Source: CBDCNH01 sp965219015
GTDB taxonomy: Bacteria; Pseudomonadota; Alphaproteobacteria; Rhodobacterales; Rhodobacteraceae
DNA: 64,000 nucleotides
Direction: 5' to 3'
Assembly (NCBI GenBank): GCA_965219015.1
Contig: CBDCNH010000011.1
Location: forward strand, 744,001 to 808,000
A model generated the notes under the pieces. That model saw only the letters and a program-made list of their open reading frames with translations. It was not told the DNA's origin and did not search any database. How positions within the stretch are numbered: the stretch's first letter is position 1; each line of letters opens with the position of its first letter. Position numbers and translations under genes: made by a program. Of the stretch, positions 45,284 to 53,202 are shown in pieces.

Positions 45284-45296
45284 GCACATAATGTGC
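45284..45296. promoter_or_regulatory. 13-base palindrome, candidate GntR operator
   Basis: GCACAT-A-ATGTGC, perfect arms, 16 bases before the chosen GntR start and about 78 before the hydrolase ATG. An AT-rich imperfect repeat TATATTGCGATGTATA follows at 45301-45316. Symmetry, spacing and placement between divergent regulator and target fit autoregulation; binding not shown. Confidence 0.55.
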
Positions 45297-45373
45297 ACTT
45301 TATATTGCGATGTATATTTTGCTTGTGTAATGCTTCATCCAAATCCTAAGAATGTGCAACACAGGACAGCCCA

Positions 45374-46228
45374 ATGCAGTTTCTGAGCTTCGAGCGCGAC
45401 GGTAAGAGCGGCCTCGCCGTCCGGACCGTGGATGGAACATGGCACGGCTTCGCCGACGGCGAGCCCGGGTATCCAGGCAATCTCGACGATCTGGTGCGCG
45501 GCGGAACTCTGGCGGAGGCGGGCAAAGCGCTGCAGGGTGGCGGCGAGATCGACGCCGCGGCGGTCAAGCATGTCCTCCCCTTCCGACGTGCCTCGAAAGT
45601 CCTGTGCGTCGGCCTGAACTACGGCGACCATGCCGCCGAATCCGGGATGGACCTGCCGGAGTTTCCGACCGTCTTCGTCCGGTTCAATTCCAACCTCGTG
45701 GCGAACGGCGCGCCGATCGTGCGGCCTCACGCGTCGGGCGATCTGGATTACGAAGGAGAGCTGGTCGCCGTGATCGGCAAGCCGGGTCGGGGAATAGCGA
45801 AGGCCGACGCGCTCGACCACGTCGCGGGCTACACGATCTTCAACGACGGTTCGATCCGGGATTTCCAGCTTCGCGTCGGTCAATGGACCATCGGCAAGAA
45901 CTTCGACGACACGGGAGCGCTCGGATCCGTCTTCGTGACCGCCGACGAATTGCCGAAGGGGGCAAGCGGCCTGAAGATCCAGACGCGGCTCAACGGCGAG
46001 GTCATGCAGGACTCAAACACCGAGCACCTGATCTTCGACGTGGCCGAGCTGGTGCATCAGCTCAGCATCGGAATGACGCTGGAGGCGGGCGACATGATCG
46101 TGACGGGCACGCCATCCGGCGTGGGGGCTGCGCGAACTCCGAAGGTGTTCATGAAGCCGGGCGACGTCTGCGAGGTCGAGATCGAGAGCATCGGCATCCT
46201 TCGCAACCCGGTGCGTGCCGAGGCCTGA
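45374..46228 (+). CDS. Fumarylacetoacetate hydrolase-family protein
   Basis: 284 residues. The C-terminal FAH domain holds the metal site ExE...D (YEGELVAVIGK, later FNDGSIRDFQ) and the signatures GQWTIGKNFDDTGALG and GDMIVTGTPSGVG. Members hydrolyse C-C bonds of acylpyruvates and other ring-cleavage products, or act as decarboxylase/isomerase. Probably processes the dioxygenase product or a related 1,3-dicarbonyl. First gene of a plus-strand unit continuing with FAD hydroxylase, TRAP genes and BKACE. Confidence 0.9.
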   Translation: MQFLSFERDGKSGLAVRTVDGTWHGFADGEPGYPGNLDDLVRGGTLAEAGKALQGGGEIDAAAVKHVLPFRRASKVLCVGLNYGDHAAESGMDLPEFPTVFVRFNSNLVANGAPIVRPHASGDLDYEGELVAVIGKPGRGIAKADALDHVAGYTIFNDGSIRDFQLRVGQWTIGKNFDDTGALGSVFVTADELPKGASGLKIQTRLNGEVMQDSNTEHLIFDVAELVHQLSIGMTLEAGDMIVTGTPSGVGAARTPKVFMKPGDVCEVEIESIGILRNPVRAEA

Positions 46229-46268
46229 GCCGGCGGCCCGCGCGGGGTTACGAAAAGGGAGGGAGAGC

Positions 46269-47915
46269 TTGGGAGAGACGTTCGACTGCGACGTGGCTGT
46301 CGTTGGCGCGGGGCCGTCCGGGCTTGCGCTGGCGACGGAGTTGTCGATGCGCGGCCACAAGGTCCACGTCCTCGAGCGCAACACGCGCACGGGTGTGCAG
46401 CCACGGGCCAAGACGACCAACGTGCGGACGATGGGCCAGATGCGCCGATGGGGTCTGGCCGCGGAGATGCGCCGCCGCTCGCCGCTCGCCGCCGGCTTCC
46501 CGCGCCGCGTGACGTTCCAGACGGGCCTGTTCGATCCCGACATCTTCGCTTTCGACAACGCCTTCAACGCGGAGCCGGTGCACGACGACCGCTATCCCGA
46601 GAATGCAGAATTCATCCCGCAATACGTCGTCGAGGGGATTTTGGCCGAGCATGTCGCTGCCCATCCGCGCTGCGAGCTCAGCTTCGGCGCCCGGATGCTG
46701 TCCTTCGTGCAGGATGCCGACGGCGTGACCGTGCGGGTCGCGCGGACGGATGACGGGACGTCGCAGCCGACGGAACGGACGATCCGGGCGCGGTATCTCG
46801 TCGGCGCCGATGGCGGGCGCAGCAACGTGCGCCGTCAGCTCGGGATTGACATGGTCGGCCGCAAGGACATCGCGGCCTTCGTCACGCTGATCCTGCGGAT
46901 CCCGGGCCTGTCGGCCGATCCGGACCTCAAGCCCGCCCTGTTTCACTGGATCGTCGACGAGAAGGCCGCCTCCTTCATCGGGCCGATGGACCGCGACGAC
47001 GTCTGGTACTGGTCGAAGGTCATCGAGCCGGGCCGTGCGAGCGACACCGACGCGATGCTGGACGTCGTGCGGCAGGCAATCGGCCGGGATTACCCGCTGG
47101 AGGTGCTGACCCGCGACGAATGGGTGGTCAGCAGCCTCATCGCGGAGCGGTATCGCGACGGCCGGGCGTTCCTCGTCGGCGATGCCTGCCATCTCCATTC
47201 CCCGTTCGGCGGGCACGGGATGAACCTCGGGGTCGGCGACGGCGTCGATCTCGGCTGGAAGCTGTCCGCAGCGCTGGACGGCTGGGCAAGCGACGCGCTG
47301 CTCGATTCCTACGATGCGGAGCGGCGGCAGGCGCATCAGGCGGTGATCGACAGCGCCACGGCCAACGTCGCCTCCCTGTCGGACCACTTCGTCGATCCCG
47401 ACCTGAAGTCGGAGAACGCGGTCGGGGACGAGGCGCGGGCGCGGACGGCGGCGGCGATCGAGCGGCTGAAGAGCCCCGAGTTCCGGTCCCTGGGCCTCGT
47501 CCTCGGCTATCGCTACGACCGATCCCCGATCGTGGCCGAGGCGGAGGGCGAGGCGCCGCCGCTCCTCGTTTCCGACTACCGCCCGACGGTCCGGCCGGGC
47601 TGGCTCGCGCCGCATGCCTGGATCGACGACGAAACCTCGCTCTACGATCTCTTCGGCACCGGATACGCGCTGTTGCGGGTCGGGGATGCCGATGCGGAGG
47701 GAGAGGCGCGACTGGCCGGGGCCGCGAAGGTAGCCGGGATTCCGCTGGCCATCGTCGCGCCGGAGGATGCGGGCCTTCGCGAGCTCTACCGGGTCGGATA
47801 CGCGCTGATCCGACCGGACCAGCATGTCGCTTGGGCGGCAGACCGCCTGACCGACGCATCCTTCCTGATCGACCTCATGCGCGGCGTCCGGCATCCGGCG
47901 ATGGCGGCCGGCTGA
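46269..47915 (+). CDS. FAD-dependent aromatic hydroxylase (PheA/TfdB/MhpA-like), copy 1
   Basis: Class A flavin monooxygenase, 548 residues from TTG 46269, preceded by AGGGAGGGAG; an ATG at 46215 would overlap the upstream gene by 14 bases and add 18 unlike residues. FAD-binding VVGAGPSGLALATEL is near residues 9-23, VGADGGRSNVRRQLG is the middle motif, and GDACHLHSPFGGHGMNLG binds the FAD ribityl. Extra C-terminal thioredoxin-like domain as in phenol hydroxylases. Would hydroxylate a phenolic acid using NAD(P)H and O2. A paralogue lies at 53203-54864. Confidence 0.9.
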   Translation: MGETFDCDVAVVGAGPSGLALATELSMRGHKVHVLERNTRTGVQPRAKTTNVRTMGQMRRWGLAAEMRRRSPLAAGFPRRVTFQTGLFDPDIFAFDNAFNAEPVHDDRYPENAEFIPQYVVEGILAEHVAAHPRCELSFGARMLSFVQDADGVTVRVARTDDGTSQPTERTIRARYLVGADGGRSNVRRQLGIDMVGRKDIAAFVTLILRIPGLSADPDLKPALFHWIVDEKAASFIGPMDRDDVWYWSKVIEPGRASDTDAMLDVVRQAIGRDYPLEVLTRDEWVVSSLIAERYRDGRAFLVGDACHLHSPFGGHGMNLGVGDGVDLGWKLSAALDGWASDALLDSYDAERRQAHQAVIDSATANVASLSDHFVDPDLKSENAVGDEARARTAAAIERLKSPEFRSLGLVLGYRYDRSPIVAEAEGEAPPLLVSDYRPTVRPGWLAPHAWIDDETSLYDLFGTGYALLRVGDADAEGEARLAGAAKVAGIPLAIVAPEDAGLRELYRVGYALIRPDQHVAWAADRLTDASFLIDLMRGVRHPAMAAG

Positions 47916-47998
47916 ATGGACGCGGCCGGCTTCGTCCAGCGCCCCCATGCGCCCTGCCCTGAACCCGGACGGGCACACGCTTGCAGAAGGTCGGGCGT

Positions 47999-48475
47999 AT
48001 GATCGTCCGGATCGCCACCGGCGTCGCACGGGCCTGCACGATTTTGGGCGCTCTCGCGCTGATCGTGATGATGCTGGGGACCGACTGGGACATTCTGGGC
48101 AGGCAGCTCGTCGACCGCCCCCTCACCGGCATCGTCGAACTCGTCGAGATTACGGTGCTCGCGACGACGATGCTCGGGCTGCCCGAAGCGTTCCTGCGCG
48201 ACGAGCACATCCGCGTCGATCTCGTCGACGGGTTCCTGCCGCCGCGGGCGTTGCGGATCGTCCGCGGCGCCGGCATCTGCCTGTCGATCCTGTTCCTCTG
48301 CCTCCTCGCCTGGTACGTCGTCCAGCCGATGCTGGACGCGCGGATGTTCGGCGATATCAAGCCCGATCTCGGCTTTCCCGTCTGGCCGCTCTACGCGCTG
48401 ATCCTGTTCGCCTTCATAGCCTCCGCCCTGACCTGCGCGCTGGCGCTCTGGACCACGGCGAGGTCGGGGCCGTGA
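47999..48475 (+). CDS. TRAP transporter small permease DctQ
   Basis: 158 residues, four membrane helices, with GTDWDILGRQLVDRPLTGIVELVE and DEHIRVDLVDGFLP typical of DctQ subunits. ATG 47999 follows AGAAGG; a TTG six codons earlier is an alternative. GTGA overlap couples it to dctM. This is a second TRAP system, of the separate DctQ/M/P kind, besides the fused TAXI system. Confidence 0.9.
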   Translation: MIVRIATGVARACTILGALALIVMMLGTDWDILGRQLVDRPLTGIVELVEITVLATTMLGLPEAFLRDEHIRVDLVDGFLPPRALRIVRGAGICLSILFLCLLAWYVVQPMLDARMFGDIKPDLGFPVWPLYALILFAFIASALTCALALWTTARSGP

Positions 48476-49773
48476 GCCCGTTCGCATTGTCCTTCGTGGG
48501 TCTGGGCGTCCTCGTGCTCCTCATCCTGGTGCGGGTGCCCGTCGCCGTCTCGCTCGGCCTCGTCGGATATCTCGGCTACGGGCTGATCGAAGGATGGCCG
48601 CGCGCGGGTCTTATCCTCGGCGGCGCGCCGATCGAATTGGCCTCGGCCTATGCGTTCTCCGTCGTTCCGCTCTTCGCCCTGATGGGCGCCGTCGCGGCGG
48701 CGGCCGGATTGTCGGGGGATCTGTTCCGCGCGGCGAACGCCACCCTGCGGGGAACGCGAGGCTCGCTCTCGGTCGCGTCGATCTTCGCCTCTGCCATGTT
48801 CGGCGCGATCTGCGGATCGTCGGTCGCCACAGCCCTCACCATGAGCCGGGTCTCCATCCCGGAGATGCTGCGCGCCGGCTATCCGCCCTCGCTCGCCTCG
48901 GGCGCGGTCGCGGCGGGCGGAACGCTCGGCATCCTCATCCCGCCGTCGCTGATCCTTATGATCTACGCAATCATCGCGCAGCTTTCCGTGGCCCAGCTCT
49001 TTGCGGCGGCGCTGGTTCCGGGGCTTGTGCTGACCGCGCTCTACAGCGTCGTCGCCATCGTGGTGAGCCGTCGGGTTCTGCCCGCGACGGCCGTGGGCGG
49101 GACGGCCGAGGTTCCGCCGCTCCTTCCGGCGCTCGCACGGATCTGGCACGTCGTCGGGCTCTTCGTGGTGACGATCGGCGGGATCTACAGCGGCTTCTTC
49201 ACCCCCACCGAAGCGGCGGCCGTCGGCGCGATCGGGACGATCGCGATCGGCCTCGCGACCCGGCGCACGAGCCTGTCGGTGCTGGGCGACACGCTTCTCG
49301 AAACGGTCCGCCTGGTCGCAAGCGTGATCTTCATCGTCATGGCCTCGACAATCTTCTCCTACTTCATCGTGCAGACCGGGCTGTCGACGCGGATCACCTC
49401 GGGGATGGAGGCGACGGGGCTGGGGCCGACCGGGATCATCCTGCTGCTTTGCGCCGCCTACATCGTCATGGGCTGCTTTCTGGAGGGGATCGCGATGATC
49501 CTCATCACCGTTCCGATCGTCCTGCCGCTGATCCTGTCGCTCGGCTTCAATCCGGTCTGGTTCGGCGTCCTCCTTGTAATCCTGATCGAGATCGGGCTGG
49601 TCACGCCGCCGCTGGGAATGAACCTGTTCGTCATCAAAGCGGTGAGGCCGGAGCTGAACACGCTCGACATCTATCGCGGCGCGTTGCCGTTCCTCGCCGC
49701 CCCGCTCGTCACCATCCTCGCGATGATCATCTGGCCGGAGCTGGTGCTCTGGCTGCCCGCCCAGATGCAATAA
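48472..49773 (+). CDS. TRAP transporter large permease DctM
   Basis: 433 residues from GTG 48472, about twelve membrane helices. Family marks: FAGMFGAICGSS-type segment (FASAMFGAICGSSVATA), GGTLGILIPPSLILMIY, GFFTPTEAAAVGA and LVTPPLGMNLFVIKAV. Translocation subunit acting with DctQ and the DctP protein encoded at 50788, but the BKACE gene is inserted between them. Confidence 0.93.
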   Translation: MSPFALSFVGLGVLVLLILVRVPVAVSLGLVGYLGYGLIEGWPRAGLILGGAPIELASAYAFSVVPLFALMGAVAAAAGLSGDLFRAANATLRGTRGSLSVASIFASAMFGAICGSSVATALTMSRVSIPEMLRAGYPPSLASGAVAAGGTLGILIPPSLILMIYAIIAQLSVAQLFAAALVPGLVLTALYSVVAIVVSRRVLPATAVGGTAEVPPLLPALARIWHVVGLFVVTIGGIYSGFFTPTEAAAVGAIGTIAIGLATRRTSLSVLGDTLLETVRLVASVIFIVMASTIFSYFIVQTGLSTRITSGMEATGLGPTGIILLLCAAYIVMGCFLEGIAMILITVPIVLPLILSLGFNPVWFGVLLVILIEIGLVTPPLGMNLFVIKAVRPELNTLDIYRGALPFLAAPLVTILAMIIWPELVLWLPAQMQ

Positions 49774-49783
49774 GGAGCCCCTC

Positions 49784-50716
49784 ATGGCCAGGCGGCCCAA
49801 GACCATCATCACCTGTGCGATCACCGGAGCGATCCACACGCCCACAATGTCGGACGCGCTGCCCTACACCGCCGACGACATCGCCGGGCAAGCGGTCGCA
49901 GCGGCGGAGGCGGGCGCGTCGATCCTCCACCTGCATGCGAGGCGGCCGGAGGATGGCGGCGTCTCGGTCGATCTCGACCACTTCCGGGGCTTCCTGCCGT
50001 GGGTCAAGCAGGCCACGGACGCGGTGATCAACATCTCCACCGGCGGCAGCCTGACGATGACGATCGCGGAACGCATCAAGCCCGCCGCGACGTTCTCGCC
50101 AGAAATGTGCTCGCTCAACATGGGGTCGATGAACTTCGCCTTCCATCCGCTCGCCGGCCGCTACGACACCTGGAAATTCGACTGGGAGAAGGACTACGTC
50201 GAGGGCTCTGAGGGCAACATCTTCCGCAACACGTTCCGCGACATCCGCGAGGCGGCCGAGGCGCTCGCCCCCCACGGCATCAAGTTCGAGCATGAATGCT
50301 ACGACGTGGGGCACCTCTACAACCTCCGGTTCTGCATGGATCAGGGCCTGTTCCGGGCACCGATCTTCATCCAGTTCGTCCTGGGGATCCTGGGCGGAAT
50401 CGGCTCGGATATCGACAATCTCGTATTCATGAAGCGGACCGCGGACCGGCTCTTCGGCGAGGATTACCGCTGGTCGGTGCTTGGCGCCGGGGCGGCGCAG
50501 ATGCCGCTCGCGACGACGGCCGCGCAGATGGGCGGCAACTTGCGCGTCGGTCTGGAGGATTCGCTCTTCATCTCGCGCGGCGAACTGGCCGAGAACAACG
50601 CCCAGCAGGTCGCCAAGATCCGCCGCATCGTCGAGGATCTGGGCTGCCAGGTCGCGTCCCCGGACGAGGCGCGGGAGATCCTCGGCCTCAAAGGCGGCGA
50701 CCGGGTGGGCTTCTGA
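49784..50716 (+). CDS. Beta-keto acid cleavage enzyme (BKACE, formerly DUF849)
   Basis: 310 residues. Condenses a beta-keto acid with acetyl-CoA to give acetoacetate and a new CoA ester (the 3-keto-5-aminohexanoate cleavage enzyme, Kce, is the type member). Zinc-ligand HLHAR (about residues 49-53), INISTGGS, FEHECYD with the catalytic-site Glu, and GAGAAQMPLATTAAQMGGNLRVGLED are all present. Only 10 bases after dctM and in the same direction, so the transported compound or its cleavage product is probably a beta-keto acid. Confidence 0.92.
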   Translation: MARRPKTIITCAITGAIHTPTMSDALPYTADDIAGQAVAAAEAGASILHLHARRPEDGGVSVDLDHFRGFLPWVKQATDAVINISTGGSLTMTIAERIKPAATFSPEMCSLNMGSMNFAFHPLAGRYDTWKFDWEKDYVEGSEGNIFRNTFRDIREAAEALAPHGIKFEHECYDVGHLYNLRFCMDQGLFRAPIFIQFVLGILGGIGSDIDNLVFMKRTADRLFGEDYRWSVLGAGAAQMPLATTAAQMGGNLRVGLEDSLFISRGELAENNAQQVAKIRRIVEDLGCQVASPDEAREILGLKGGDRVGF

Positions 50717-50787
50717 ACGGACCGCGGCCGGGAGACGGACCCGCATGCCCCGTTCGGGCGAAGCTACGGATAACAGGGAGAGAGACC

Positions 50788-51816
50788 ATGCGAATGAACC
50801 GAAGAACGCTGTTGGCGACCGGTGCGACGGCGCTCGCAATGCCCCGTCTCGCGCGGGCGCAGCAGACATTCTCGCTGAAGGCATCGACCTACGTACCGCC
50901 GCAGCATCAGCTCGTGAAGGAGTTCCAGCGCTGGGCGGACGACTTGCGGCAGATGACCGACGGCACCCTCGACGTCGAGGTCTTTCCGGCCGGACAGATG
51001 GGGCCTGGGCCGCGGCAATACGATCTGGCGCGCACCGGCGTCGCGGACATCGCGCATGTCTACACCGCCTTCAATCCGGGGCGGTTCCCGCGGACCGACA
51101 TCCTCTCGCTTCCGTTCGAGATGGCGGTCGAGGACGGCTCGCCGATCGCGACCGCCGATGCCTCGTGGCTCTCGACATCGCTCAAGGACACGTTCGCCCC
51201 CGACTATGCCGGCACGGAGATGCTCTACAACATCACCATCGTTGCGACGGGATTCTTCATGAGGGATGTTCTGGTCGCGTCGCCCGACGACGTGAAGGGC
51301 CTCCGCATCCGTCCGACCACCTCGCTCGTCGCCGATCAGCTCGTTGCGTTCGGCGCCTCCCCGGCGACGGTCGGCCCGGCGGAACTGGCGGATGCGATCG
51401 CCAAGGGCGTCGTGGACGGAGCGGTCTTCAACTTCGAGGGCGGCAAGGCGTTCCAGTTGCAGCAATCGGTGCGGAAGGTCAGCATGATGGCCAATGCCGC
51501 GGCCACCTTCTCCATCGTCATCAATCAGGACACGATGGACGGATTGCCGGCCGAGCTTCAGAAAGTGATCCGCGACACGACCGGACCGGATGCCGCCCGC
51601 CGGGTCGGCCAGCTCTACGACGATGCCGAAGCGGAAGGGCGCGCGTTGTTCGAGCAGGCGGGCGTGGAGGTCACGGAACTCTACGGCGACCGGAACGCGC
51701 CGTTCCGGGCCGCGGCGGAGCCGGTCGCGGCCGCGCAGAAGCAGGCAATCTCGGACAAAGGCATCGACGTGCAGGCCGTCCTCGACGAGATCGAACGCCT
51801 GAAGGCGGACCTCTGA
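50788..51816 (+). CDS. TRAP transporter substrate-binding protein DctP
   Basis: 342 residues, ATG behind AGGGAGAGAG. Signal peptide with RR (MNRRTLLATGATALAMPRLARA), Tat-like. DctP marks: ASTYVPPQHQLVKEFQRWADDL, VEVFPAGQMGPGPRQYD, KGLRIRPTTSLVADQL and KVIRDTTGPDAARR. R163-region LRIRP supplies the carboxylate-binding Arg of the family. Partner of DctQ/DctM upstream. Confidence 0.92.
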   Translation: MRMNRRTLLATGATALAMPRLARAQQTFSLKASTYVPPQHQLVKEFQRWADDLRQMTDGTLDVEVFPAGQMGPGPRQYDLARTGVADIAHVYTAFNPGRFPRTDILSLPFEMAVEDGSPIATADASWLSTSLKDTFAPDYAGTEMLYNITIVATGFFMRDVLVASPDDVKGLRIRPTTSLVADQLVAFGASPATVGPAELADAIAKGVVDGAVFNFEGGKAFQLQQSVRKVSMMANAAATFSIVINQDTMDGLPAELQKVIRDTTGPDAARRVGQLYDDAEAEGRALFEQAGVEVTELYGDRNAPFRAAAEPVAAAQKQAISDKGIDVQAVLDEIERLKADL

Positions 51817-51951
51817 TCGCCGACGAGAGGTCTCCGGGGCAGGCTTCGGCCCGCCCGTCCCGGGGACCGGCCGAGCGCGCTCGCACGTCGCCCGTGCCGA
51901 CGGCGCGCCGGCCCCCGTCCGGTTCCGGCCCCGCGCGGAAATTGCTCCGCT

Positions 51952-52332
51952 CTAGGCCGTGATCGGCGCGTTGTGACAGGTGTTGAGCAGGTAGCCGTCT
52001 CCGGCATCGTGCCAGACCTGCGTTGTCATCGCGCGAATATCGTGAACCTGGCCGGTCTCGCGGACGACGACCTTCTGGGTCAGCAGGCCGGTCATCACGG
52101 CGGTCCCGCCGAACAGGCGGATCGTCAGGTTCGGACGCTCGATGTCGCGGAACTCGTACTTTCCCGCCACGCCCTCGAGATAGGCCGCGCGCCCGTCCGT
52201 CTGTCCCGTCAGGTGGACGTGAACGATCTCCTCGGCGAGCAGCGCCGCCAGCGCGTCGATATCCCCCGCCATCAGGGCCGCGCATCGCGCCCGTTCGAGA
52301 TTGGCGAGGTTTTCCAGCGTCTTGTCCATCAT
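51952..52332 (-). CDS. SnoaL/NTF2-like protein
   Basis: 126 residues from the first of two ATGs (52332), with GGGAG ahead. Cone-shaped alpha+beta fold expected: LERARCAALMAGDIDALAALLAEEIVHVHLTG at the start and VVRETGQVHDIRAMTTQVWH in the second half. Many such proteins in catabolic clusters are small isomerases/dehydratases or unknown. Divergent from the single-domain dioxygenase. Confidence 0.8.
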   Translation of the reverse strand: MMDKTLENLANLERARCAALMAGDIDALAALLAEEIVHVHLTGQTDGRAAYLEGVAGKYEFRDIERPNLTIRLFGGTAVMTGLLTQKVVVRETGQVHDIRAMTTQVWHDAGDGYLLNTCHNAPITA

Positions 52333-52484
52333 GATGCTCCCGGTTCGTCGATTGCTCCGCCCAAGGCCGGTCGCGCCCCGAAGCCGTCGATGATCCATCT
52401 AGCGGCGCGGCATCCGGCGGGCGCGACGGCAAACGTGCCGGTGCAATGCCTGCCGGGCATCGTGCCAGACGGTTTCGCATCTTT

Positions 52485-52512
52485 TTGGCGAAGCGGTCCG
52501 ATCCACTATGAT
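52485..52512 (+). promoter_or_regulatory. Candidate sigma-70-type promoter
   Basis: TTGGCG at 52485-52490 and TATGAT at 52507-52512 with a 16-base gap, 44 bases before the dioxygenase ATG at 52557, which itself follows TTGGGAGG. Hexamers are good for this GC-rich genome. Confidence 0.45.
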
Positions 52513-52556
52513 CGGGTCAGGGACGGATCGCATAAGGAACTTGGGAGGAATCAGCC

Positions 52557-53150
52557 ATGAAGCAGGCGCGTGAAATCGGCGAGAAGCCGATCCTGCACCA
52601 CGTGACGATGAAGACCGTGCGGTTGCAGGCGATGGTCGACTGGTATCGAACGGTCGTCGGGTCCGTTCCGAACTACATGTTCGAAGGCGCCGCCTGGACC
52701 ACCAACGACGATGCCAACCACCGCGTCGCCTTCCTGACGGGACCGGGCCTGTCGGATGACGACGACAAGGTTGCACATGCCGGAATGCACCATCTCGCCT
52801 TCGAGTTCGGCAGCCTGACGGCGCTGATCGACAATTACGAGCGGCTGGCCGAGGTCGATATCCTGCCGCATATCTGCTTCGATCACGGGCTGACCATGTC
52901 GTTCTATTACATGGATCCCGACGGCAACAGCGTCGAGCTGCAAAGCGACAACTTCGGCGATTGGGCCAAATCCACCGACTACATGCGAAACTCGCCCGAG
53001 TTCGCACGCGAGCCGATCGGCGTCGCCGTCGATCCACCGAAACTCGCCGCCGCCCTGAAAGGCGGGGTGACGGAACTCGAACTCCTGGAGCGGTCACGCG
53101 CCGGCGAATTTCTCCCCGAGACGCCCGGCGACATCCGGCTCCCCGTCTGA
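52557..53150 (+). CDS. Single-domain VOC (extradiol dioxygenase-like) protein
   Basis: 197 residues with one VOC-type paired module: H15 (ILHHVTM), H79 (MHHLAFEF) and E128 (PDGNSVELQ) form a complete H-H-E metal site. Single-module members include biphenyl-diol-type dioxygenase relatives and cofactor-less-looking isomerases, so ring cleavage is likely but not certain. It is 52 bases before the second FAD hydroxylase gene and in line with it. Confidence 0.83.
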   Translation: MKQAREIGEKPILHHVTMKTVRLQAMVDWYRTVVGSVPNYMFEGAAWTTNDDANHRVAFLTGPGLSDDDDKVAHAGMHHLAFEFGSLTALIDNYERLAEVDILPHICFDHGLTMSFYYMDPDGNSVELQSDNFGDWAKSTDYMRNSPEFAREPIGVAVDPPKLAAALKGGVTELELLERSRAGEFLPETPGDIRLPV

Positions 53151-53202
53151 CCGGGGTGGCCCGACCCTGCCGGACCGATTTCCTGTCGAGCGGAGACACG
53201 AG

